IMG/VR virus record: IMGVR_UViG_3300007513_000004
Coordinates: 124,001-188,000 of that record
Length of the DNA: 64,000 nt
Reading direction: 5' to 3' (one strand)
Source: a virus
Shown: piece after piece, positions 52,211-61,100 of the stretch
Numbering within the stretch: the first letter of the stretch is position 1
How the letters are laid out: every line of letters starts with the position of its first letter
Program-made: the position numbers and the translations under genes
Notes under the pieces: generated by a model
What the model saw: only the letters and a program-made list of their open reading frames with translations
What the model was told of the DNA's origin: nothing
The model's database searches: none

Positions 52211-55200
52211 CTAATTAATTCTAAATTTGTTTCTAGATACAGCCTCAAAAACAATAGTGCCAGGAGATATAGTTTGATTATCTAGCGCTCTAATAAAAGC
52301 CTTCCTTCCTGTTTTATCAGACTCATTAAATAATGAAATATTAACTGAGTCAACACCATTTTCTGCAGCAACAACGGCAATTATATCAGAATAATCAACA
52401 ACCGTTCCAAGTTTTGATGTGTTTAAAAGGTTTGAAACAGAATTTGTAGCATTTTCAACAATTTTTCCAGCCTCTCCAAGAGCGTTATCATTTATCAAAA
52501 TTGTTCCTTCAACGTCTATTGTCAATTCCTCTGCCTCTTTAATAAGAATGTCTGCAGTGACAGGCCTAACCCTCTCAATCTCTATAGTAGAGCTTGTTAT
52601 TAGCTTATTAACATTATATGATATTGAAATTCTCTCACCTTCTTTTGGAGCCAAAAAATCATAATCAACATAATATGTATTTCCATTTCCAGGCTGACTT
52701 ATCGGATTAACCTCAATGCTTCCCACCAAGTTTCCTGCAATAGATCTAAATCCAGATGATACAGATATCATGTCTATACGGCCAAATTGATTATCGGTAA
52801 TTCTATGTCCAGAATCCGTAAAATATAATTCTTCATAAGCTTCGCTATTGTATACCAAAATAACTACCCTTACTACGTCTGAAGAGCTTAGCGAAATAGA
52901 GTTATTATTAGATGTTGACGGCAATGTAACCTCGTAATTTTCCAAATCTGAGTCTACCTGACCTGTGCCAATATCATATGTTATATCGTTTAGATAATAT
53001 CCTAGCAAGTCAAACTCTTCATCCATCTCTCCGTCCGAATCCAACGTATATACGTGATCAACCCTTGCTATGCCTACATTGCCGGGTATAGAAGTAAGGC
53101 CCAAAGCTGTTTTTAACTCAGACTCTATATCTAAAGTTAACCCGCTCATAGATACTCCGGCCGCAATATCTATTTCGTACCTATTCATGGTTACCCCAGA
53201 AATCTTTACCTTTCCTGGTTTTGAAATTCCAGATATTCCAACATCAATTTTTGTTGGGCCAAATCTGGCTATAGAAACTTCATCAGAACTTGTATCATAA
53301 TTGAAAAATATAGGCTGATTTGTGCCAGAAGTCTCTGCCTGCCCCAGTCCTGATAATTCGTTTGAAGCTCCGCCACCCGTTATTGGAAGGTTTCCCAGGG
53401 TGGTTTTTGGATAAATAGAGTTTATATCTGCAACATAACTTACATAAATTGAATCACCAGATAAATACAGATCTTCTACTGTATCTAAAACCTCTTCTGT
53501 ATCTAAAATACTATCTGAAGGCAATGTTATTATATTGTTATAAAATGACCCATCGGTTCTGTCTACATCAAACACCTCTACTTTGTTATAGTGTATAATA
53601 ATCTCATCGTCTATCGCTCCTGGAGAATCTGATGGAAGATAAATAATTCTTGCAACAAATGATCCATCTGCCTCCTTTGTATTATAAAGCTCTAGACCAT
53701 CACTTTCTCTTCTTATTGATATTACATTTTCTATAGCGTCCTCTTCAGAGTCGATCTCTATCCCTACAACATCTGTAACCCCTACTGTATCAACTACGCT
53801 TATAGATCCTGATAATTCTATTTTCTGATAAGCAGAAATAACCTTATTAATATTATATCCAAGCTCTACCTCATAAACCAATTCATCATCTGACTTGGTT
53901 ATGACAGACTCTTCTTCAAAGATGCCCCCCGATGGAGTCCAGTCTATAGAGTCTGATGCAGATGGATCTTGAAACTGCGAAAGACTATCTGATCCACCAT
54001 AGTCAACATATTTATCATAAACTTGTCTCCATGTATAATTTACACTTAAAACATCCGCAGGAGTTGGAAGGGATCGTCCAGAAATCTCTATAACGCCCTC
54101 ATTATTTAGCCCGTCTGAGTCTAAATTTTGATCAACTACAGAATATAGCTCTCCAGTTGTTTTGTTTTGAACCTTGCTAACTCTAACGGCAGGGGTGTGC
54201 ATTAATCGTACAAACTCTTTTCCTGCAGAACTAACTTCTGAATTTTCTCCGACCTCATTTATATCCCTATACACTTGTATTATATTATCTATATCTGTAA
54301 AGGAAAGAGGGTCAATACTAAAGGATCCAGCCTTAGTGATTCCTTCTCCTGATACAATCTTTGTATTAGATACAAAGTGAATTTTATCAAACCCAAAAGG
54401 ACTTCCTCCAGTTTCTGGATTTAAATCTTTTTCTAATTCAAAATTTCCATGAGTTATTCCATCACTATCAACGAATGCCTCTACCAGTGTCCCAGAAGAG
54501 CTACCGACTACCGATATTATAGAGTCAATCGGCTGAGCAGGCAATGTTCCGTTTTTAAAAGCTAAGACCCTCCTCTCTTCAGAGGTTCTCGTTGGATCCT
54601 GTCCTGTTTGGCCAAGTATATGATCATTTCTTTCATCAATAATATTTCCAGAGCCAGATAGGTCTGTAAAAATAAATGATTCAGAAATTGCCTCTACTTT
54701 TCTTCCTAGGATATAGGCATCTACTTTGCCTCCAGTTCCAGAGCTTATGATTCTGTCCGTCCCATCCCCTGTCTCTAGAGTTTCGGTTCCATCTCTCAGC
54801 ATCAATGTATCACCGGGCTCTACTATTAGAGCATCTAAAACCCCATTGACGCCCAAGAGGGAGTTTCTATATCCTGCCGAAGTTCCTACATTTGCTCCGC
54901 TAAAAACTGCTAAGATTCTAGACCTAAAAGAATCATCCGTTTCTCTATTTGTTCCACCAGTCATTGATGTTAGATTTGTAACAGATACGGCAAATGGAAG
55001 ATTGGTTGAAACAATCTGAAGAGACGCAACATTGCCTCCGGTTCCTTGCCTAACCGCTTGTACGGGAACTTCTAAAACATACGAACTATTAAGTCCGGCT
55101 ATTCTTAATCCCTTTTTCATCCTACTGGCATTGGCTGCCAATCTATTCTTATCTGTTGCAGACATTACAAAATTACCGATTGTTCTAAACTTTATTCCGT

Positions 55201-55537
55201 TTCTTGCAGTTACAAGAGTACCGGTTGGTATCGATATGTCTCCAACCAATGTATTTGTACAAAATATAACAATCCCATTAGCTGCCGAGCCGGTGTTTCT
55301 TCCTGCTCCAAAATTTGCAGCAAGCCTTTCCAGGTCTCTTCCGGAAGTTGTTGCCAAAGACTGCTTCTCTGCAACAACACCTACTGCTGAATATAATTTT
55401 GCAATCTGATCTGCTGGCAAGTCTACAAACAAATCTCTAGAAACAGTTCCAGGCTTTGTATCAAGATTTGGCTGAGTAAAGCCTAACCTCTGTATCATCG
55501 TAGACACAATTTCACTAAAAGATCTAAACGTAGCCAT
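52211..55537 (-). CDS. Baseplate J-like protein (gp47/J family), enlarged
   Basis: The 1108-residue product starts with the conserved baseplate J N-terminal part, with GRDLERLAANFGAGR and GGTNRETDDSFRSRIL at about 190-210. Its end (about 940-1108) matches the family's C-terminal domain, with VRPVTADILIKEA. This is the baseplate wedge component of contractile tails. The usual protein has 350-500 residues, so about 600 strand-rich residues are inserted between the two conserved ends. It follows the gp25-like gene by 8 bases in the same transcript, as usual in myophages. The assignment is firm. Confidence 0.9.
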   Translation of the reverse strand: MATFRSFSEIVSTMIQRLGFTQPNLDTKPGTVSRDLFVDLPADQIAKLYSAVGVVAEKQSLATTSGRDLERLAANFGAGRNTGSAANGIVIFCTNTLVGDISIPTGTLVTARNGIKFRTIGNFVMSATDKNRLAANASRMKKGLRIAGLNSSYVLEVPVQAVRQGTGGNVASLQIVSTNLPFAVSVTNLTSMTGGTNRETDDSFRSRILAVFSGANVGTSAGYRNSLLGVNGVLDALIVEPGDTLMLRDGTETLETGDGTDRIISSGTGGKVDAYILGRKVEAISESFIFTDLSGSGNIIDERNDHILGQTGQDPTRTSEERRVLAFKNGTLPAQPIDSIISVVGSSSGTLVEAFVDSDGITHGNFELEKDLNPETGGSPFGFDKIHFVSNTKIVSGEGITKAGSFSIDPLSFTDIDNIIQVYRDINEVGENSEVSSAGKEFVRLMHTPAVRVSKVQNKTTGELYSVVDQNLDSDGLNNEGVIEISGRSLPTPADVLSVNYTWRQVYDKYVDYGGSDSLSQFQDPSASDSIDWTPSGGIFEEESVITKSDDELVYEVELGYNINKVISAYQKIELSGSISVVDTVGVTDVVGIEIDSEEDAIENVISIRRESDGLELYNTKEADGSFVARIIYLPSDSPGAIDDEIIIHYNKVEVFDVDRTDGSFYNNIITLPSDSILDTEEVLDTVEDLYLSGDSIYVSYVADINSIYPKTTLGNLPITGGGASNELSGLGQAETSGTNQPIFFNYDTSSDEVSIARFGPTKIDVGISGISKPGKVKISGVTMNRYEIDIAAGVSMSGLTLDIESELKTALGLTSIPGNVGIARVDHVYTLDSDGEMDEEFDLLGYYLNDITYDIGTGQVDSDLENYEVTLPSTSNNNSISLSSSDVVRVVILVYNSEAYEELYFTDSGHRITDNQFGRIDMISVSSGFRSIAGNLVGSIEVNPISQPGNGNTYYVDYDFLAPKEGERISISYNVNKLITSSTIEIERVRPVTADILIKEAEELTIDVEGTILINDNALGEAGKIVENATNSVSNLLNTSKLGTVVDYSDIIAVVAAENGVDSVNISLFNESDKTGRKAFIRALDNQTISPGTIVFEAVSRNKFRIN

Positions 55538-55545
55538 TATTACCC

Positions 55546-55977
55546 CTAAGCAATCCTTACCGTAATATTATCCCTTACCTCTGTAAGTTCTTGTGTTAAT
55601 ACGGAAACAAATATATTATAAAGCCTTGGATCAACATCATCTCTTGCTACCGATATCTTGACTATATCCATAATAAGTTCTCCAGGAGACATATTCTGCC
55701 TTCTGGCCTGAGACCTCTGAAGAGACATAAGGTTTCTAACAGCAGTTCTTGCTGAAGACTCAAGATCTAGAGAAACTAATTTGTTATCTGCATGATGCCC
55801 TATTCGCAAAGCCCCTATATAACTTCCATATTTTGGATGAAACTTATTATCACCAAGCTCTGTTAATAGTATTTTAATAATATCTTGACGCAGCTTTGCA
55901 TTGCCATTTACTGTTTTTACAGAGCCACTAACTCCTATTTTAATATCCCCTCTTTCAAGGGCTAAATCAAAAGACAT
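55546..55977 (-). CDS. gp25-like baseplate wedge protein
   Basis: The 143-residue product carries the GPW/gp25 pattern: DIKIGVSGSVKTVNGNAKLRQ at the start, then LLTELGDNKFHPKYGSYIG, and a C-terminal strand-helix part. The gp25 family forms part of the baseplate wedge of contractile tails and resembles lysozyme-like T6SS protein TssE in fold. The usual length is 110-150 residues. An AGGA site precedes the ATG. It pairs with the baseplate J-like gene immediately downstream, which confirms the assignment. Confidence 0.9.
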   Translation of the reverse strand: MSFDLALERGDIKIGVSGSVKTVNGNAKLRQDIIKILLTELGDNKFHPKYGSYIGALRIGHHADNKLVSLDLESSARTAVRNLMSLQRSQARRQNMSPGELIMDIVKISVARDDVDPRLYNIFVSVLTQELTEVRDNITVRIA

Positions 55978-56038
55978 ATTATTGTTTCCTAAACTCTGTT
56001 TTTTACGTTAAAAATAATAGAAATATTTTTATATAACT

Positions 56039-56061
56039 CTTGAATTTTAACCCAATTCAAG
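56039..56061 (-). terminator. Hairpin in the gap before the gp25-like gene
   Basis: CTTGAATT and AATTCAAG form a perfect 8-pair stem around a 7-base loop in the 90-base gap between the 692-residue protein and the gp25-like gene. The bases after it on the minus strand are AT-rich but not a clean T-run, so it could be a weak terminator or an RNA processing site. Confidence 0.4.
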
Positions 56062-56067
56062 AATCAA

Positions 56068-58146
56068 TCAGCCAGTTTCTACAGGATGAACAAAGGTTGC
56101 AATCTCAGTCATAACTGCATATCTAAATAATTGATAAGCATCATAGGCCCTGAGGGCTATATCATTTGTAGCCTGAGCTATCGTGTCTCTTCTTTCTAGC
56201 TCATCAAAAAAGCCGCTTGGAAACTCTTCCTCAAGATCTGCAAACTGCTCCTCTGTCAATAAGCATAATAAAGTTTCTTCTTTTGCTGTGAAAAAGGCAA
56301 TAAGAAATGCCAATAAGTCTACAGCCCCGACGCCCTTTGATATACCTATCTTCGTTGCTATTTGAGCCTGAGTTTCGTCCTGAGCTTTTTCTGCTCGTCG
56401 CCTTTCATCTTCATCCTTCTTCTCCAACTGAGTTGTAACCCACCTTCTTGGAACATCCATTACAGATAAAACCGCGCTCATCATATGTGCATTTTTTACA
56501 CCACCACTTCTAGCGACACCCTCCTGCAATTCCAATACTTCAGGAACCTGACTGTCTCCCAAGATCAACAAAAGAGATTCTTCAATCATCTGCATAGTCT
56601 CTAACTGACACCGGCTTCCATGCGCCAATGCATCATCCTCTTTACAATAATCCTTTCTTTCAACAGCTGTTCTTGCATTATCATTTGTAACTTCAGAGCC
56701 AGAAGGTGGCGCATAACCACTTTGGTGTTGCATAGTCTGCAGATCTGTTATCTTGCCTCTGACATCAACTGCAAATCCGTGAAGCGCAGAAAATAACCTC
56801 GTTATCATCAATGATTCTATTAGCCCCATAGAGTTTGCAACATCACTGTAAGAAATTGGGACATCAGATATTCCAACGGTCACCGGAGGAGGTGTGTCTG
56901 ATCCAGAAAGATCTGGAGCATTAACTGTAGTTCCGCTAATAATATCAAGCCTTATTCTTATTACAGCTTCTAAAAGTGTAGATCTTAATTTATGCCTATT
57001 AACAGTCCTGAGGGTGCTTGGGGCAAATGGAGCAGCCACCATTTTCTTTGGCTCATTAATACACTTCGCTATTCTTCCATCTTGAATGGGGGGGAATAGT
57101 AAATAAGAAAATTTCCAAAAATTCTTTCCTCCCACGAAGCCCTGAAGAGATGGATCCGGCTCTTCCTTGACTTCTCTATTCCACAAAGAATTTAATAAAT
57201 CAGTAGAATATTTATTAACCAACGCCGGCTCCATTAATATCAAGGCTTCCGTTACCAGCCAATACAGGTCGTTCTGGGAACTTCCCAAGGCCCAGGCCGG
57301 GGACAAGGCTGAATCTGCTACATAATTTGGATCAAAGCCCATCAAGCTATCTTCCAAACTTGCCAACTTATCATCCAATGAACCTTCCGGATCAACGTTC
57401 GACACGGCCGGGGCGCTGAGGATTATACCCATTATTTTATTTGCCGCAGCTAAAGTTGTTTCATTTGCTGTATCTGCTTCTAACAGTTCTTTCACTATAT
57501 CGACAAGCTCCTGAAGCTCTGGAACATATACAAAGCCTGCCTTTTCTAACCTTGAAAAGGCACTGACAGATGCTGAAAGAAAATCATATATAGCATTTGT
57601 TGGAGCCCCGGGCCGAGAGGTGACGGATAGCTGTCTGGTGTCTAAAATACTCATATAAGAATAACTTCCATCTTGCGTAAGGTTTTCCTGTTCACTAATC
57701 AAGTTTCCCGTTTCACTTACAGCAATCAATGCCTCATCAGCGTTTAAATCTGCCGAAGAAGGCATTCCTAACATTCTGAAAAACGCATTCTCATATGACT
57801 CCATTACAGCCTCTGCATCCACAACTTCTTCAAGAGTTTTCTCCTCCCCTGTTACAGTTGGAATTTCCTGAGCCAATTCAAATGGTAAATACGAAGACCT
57901 CATTCCGCTAAGTTCAGCAAAAAGTGAAGAAAAATTTTCCGCTACTTCTCCAAACATTTTCGCATAAGCCTCGCCTTGGCCTCCTGGTGGTACAAAATCA
58001 TTGTTTACACCGAACTGATCTGCCAAAGAGGCTAGGGCGGTTCCGAGGGCGGCGCTTAATTCGTTTGTGGTCATACCAGAAGCGTCTACATTTGATTCTG
58101 CTTTTGCTATAAGATCTTGAATACCACCCGAGCTTGCAACTGTCAT
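56068..58146 (-). CDS. Hypothetical virion-associated protein, 692 aa
   Basis: No family is recognised. The product is mainly helical and Ala/Leu/Glu-rich, with a possible coiled region near 560-600 (KKDEDERRRAEKAQDETQAQIA). Cys at about 505-515 occur near KDYCKEDD and SRCQLE. GGAG lies 9 bases before the ATG, and it starts 3 bases after the stop of the largest neighbouring virion gene. The position between that gene and the baseplate genes suggests a tail or baseplate part. A hub or tail completion role is a guess. Confidence 0.6.
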   Translation of the reverse strand: MTVASSGGIQDLIAKAESNVDASGMTTNELSAALGTALASLADQFGVNNDFVPPGGQGEAYAKMFGEVAENFSSLFAELSGMRSSYLPFELAQEIPTVTGEEKTLEEVVDAEAVMESYENAFFRMLGMPSSADLNADEALIAVSETGNLISEQENLTQDGSYSYMSILDTRQLSVTSRPGAPTNAIYDFLSASVSAFSRLEKAGFVYVPELQELVDIVKELLEADTANETTLAAANKIMGIILSAPAVSNVDPEGSLDDKLASLEDSLMGFDPNYVADSALSPAWALGSSQNDLYWLVTEALILMEPALVNKYSTDLLNSLWNREVKEEPDPSLQGFVGGKNFWKFSYLLFPPIQDGRIAKCINEPKKMVAAPFAPSTLRTVNRHKLRSTLLEAVIRIRLDIISGTTVNAPDLSGSDTPPPVTVGISDVPISYSDVANSMGLIESLMITRLFSALHGFAVDVRGKITDLQTMQHQSGYAPPSGSEVTNDNARTAVERKDYCKEDDALAHGSRCQLETMQMIEESLLLILGDSQVPEVLELQEGVARSGGVKNAHMMSAVLSVMDVPRRWVTTQLEKKDEDERRRAEKAQDETQAQIATKIGISKGVGAVDLLAFLIAFFTAKEETLLCLLTEEQFADLEEEFPSGFFDELERRDTIAQATNDIALRAYDAYQLFRYAVMTEIATFVHPVETG

Positions 58147-58149
58147 ACT

Positions 58150-61100
58150 TTAATTCTCCAATTTCGTTCCGAAGGTTTGAGGTCCTGGCTTGGCAGACTT
58201 GGCGCTTTCATCTCTATCGTCATCTCCATACTTGCCGGAAGCTCCTCCGCCACCGGAGTCGGACCCGCTCTTAGGTACGAATAAAATAGTAAGTGTTCTA
58301 TCTACCTTCATTAATTCACCTGGAGCAAAAAGCAACGAATCTGCTTCTGCATCGCCTGTGCTTTCCGCATCTTCTATGCAATCTACATCGGAAGAGGCCG
58401 AAGCATCCTCAGACTCTCCTCTTGTATCAATTATGCCTGACTCTGTAACAGCCTGTATGATAACCGAACAAACGGTCCCTCTCATAACAACCTTGCCCGG
58501 AGAATCCGCCGTTACAGCCAATGTATATGTTGATTCGTCCTTATCTACCAAATCTTCTTCTCCGGCGATAACCTCGATCCGTCTTGCCGAACCTGTGTCG
58601 TCCGTCAAAAAGTCTATTTTGATGCTATCGCTTAAATCAAGAGCTTGAGATATTTCTTCATCATAACAATCTCTTGGTATAAGTTCAATAAGAACCTTTG
58701 ATTCGGCCTCTGCAACGATCATATCTCCAACTCCAGAAGCATATTCCATAGCTCCCGTAATAGACGGGAAGCCTTCCATTTCATCAAAGTCTAATTCGTC
58801 AACAATATCGCTCTTAATCAAGGTTGCAAGATCTTTTTGCTCTGGATTTATATATTCCGTAAGCGGTGTTTCATCGTCATCTCCAAGCAGCTTAAACGTT
58901 GTATTCAATGGGTTAATAACAAACCTGCAAGTATCATCTATAGAATTCTCAACGCATGCCTTAAGAGCGTCATACTTCGTTATAATGAGCGGCATCGGAA
59001 CGGGATTGAGGGCCAGCTTAAGCTCCCCTGTATCTTCATCCTCAACGGCTCCGATGGCAAGTTCGTGTCTTAACTTTGGAATAATCCCAAGAGGCACGCC
59101 ATCGTCATCTAACTCTTCGCTCTTAAAGTGCTGAAGGAATTCCTGCAAACAATCTAATGTGGGGGTTATTGCTATGTCTCCCAAGTCTTCTTCGAAGCCT
59201 GGAAGGTCCAAGAGAAGCTCCATCGGCCCCGAGGCACCGCAAGCTGATGCGATATCATCGGCAACCTGTCTAACGTCAACAATGTAAAGCCTTGGGAAGT
59301 CAAACACCTTGATTGAATCAAGAGAATTTCCAAGATCCTTTTGTTCTTTTCTGTGACCGCCGCCAAAATCATATGCCCATCCAAGCTCTGGAAATGGCAT
59401 TTTATGTGCATCTTCCCAAGAGACTTCAAGAGTGTCGTCTGCTACAGTCTCCATAACAAGGAAGGAGGAGGCTGTGGAGGTGGCTGCATCTCCGCTATTT
59501 GTCCAACTTATCTCATACCCTTCCACAAAGCCCTCCCCCGCATCTGTATCAGGCTCTCCAGATATCTCAAAGGCTGTCCACGCAGCCTCTAAGGCCGCCC
59601 CCTGTTTTGTCTTTGGCAAATATTCAGTACCAGATGGTGCCAAACCAGACAAGAAGCTTGCATTGGCTTGAGCTTTAATAACAAGCTCTCCATCAACGGG
59701 GTATTCTGCTACGCCGGAAGCAGTCGCAGCAGCTCCTGGGTCGCCGGATAATATAGTACTTTTTGGATCAATATTTCTATAAACCTCTTGATCTTCCTTT
59801 CCAAATCTTTTCTTTGGAGCACTTGGATGATTAATCATCTTTGCGTTTATTGATTCAATCTCCCCACTCTCAGTCACAATAATTCCACCGCCTGTATCTG
59901 TTTCTTCGACAAAATATACATTAAACTCATCATCAACAAGGGCAATCATTGGAATGTTTCCAAAAGTTTTAGTAACTGTAACTGGATTAAACTCAGCCAC
60001 CATAGTCTCCTCATTAACACTAGCCTCTTGAAGTTCAATCTCTACAGTTAACGGCTTTGGCTGATAGCCGTCTCCAGACTTTGTTAAGAAAATACCCGTC
60101 TTTCCATCTATTGGGCTAATAAAATCAAAATCACTTCCATCCTCTCCCTCGCCGGAGCTACCGCCACAAACATGTAATGAATCATCCGTACTTCTCAAAA
60201 ACATCGGTGGAGAATCAAGAGTCTGTAACTCGCTTATAGTTTTCTTTCTAAAAAATAATGGGAACAATAAGAAGAATGGCCACCACGAAACTATACTTGT
60301 TTTGCCCCTATCGTTGAATTGAAACTCCACAATTCTTGGATCTGGACCTGTAAATATTGCAAACTTTTTAACGCTTCTTGTAAAAGACAAGCCAAATGTT
60401 GCATTGAAATCACTGTCATCAAACTTCAAACCTGGATAATCAATATTGGGCATTTCCCCAGAGCCTTCGGAATCTCCTTCAAAGAACCCTCCTTCTATTA
60501 CGAGCAAATTATCACCTGTAGCACTGTCTGTAAGGCCAGGCAACTCATTACCCGCATAACCACTGTTGCTAGATACAACAGCCGTACCTAGTTCATCAGA
60601 TGAATCTATTAAAATATCACTAGGACATATACCGGCGGGATCATCACACCAGTCATCTCCATCGACATCTCCATCGAGCAGATCCGGCGGCGTATTTCCC
60701 CAAGTTTTCACATTATCTACCGGCAAAGTTGTATAGGTCTGAGCCAATGGCAGTAGCGCATCGGGCTCAATTCTTCCTCTTGGAGCAACCTTGCCAAGTA
60801 TCAATCCGGCAAGCTGCGATGGATCAATACAAGCCTCTTCGTCGTCATCCGCACCAATTTGACAAGGGAAGGAGAATACAAGCATCAACAGCTCCAAGAA
60901 TAGCTTTAGAATCGTTATAATTGGCTCTAGAACCGATAGGTCAGCCTCAAGGCTGAACAGGTGCTCATTTATGGCCTCCTCCAGCGCTACAATCGCCGGA
61001 TAGTTCTTCTGCTCAATTGCGTTTACAAGAGCTGTTATGATTTCGTTTATAGCGTTGATGATGCTTAAGATCTTCAGAATCACGCAGAGCAGCAACTCCA

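Noticed and set aside
58190-58648. Plus-strand open frame of 152 codons opposite the large virion gene
   Set aside because: It is the reverse-strand shadow of a confident gene, is Ser/Pro-rich in a way that mirrors the acidic coding strand, and no known domain is visible.
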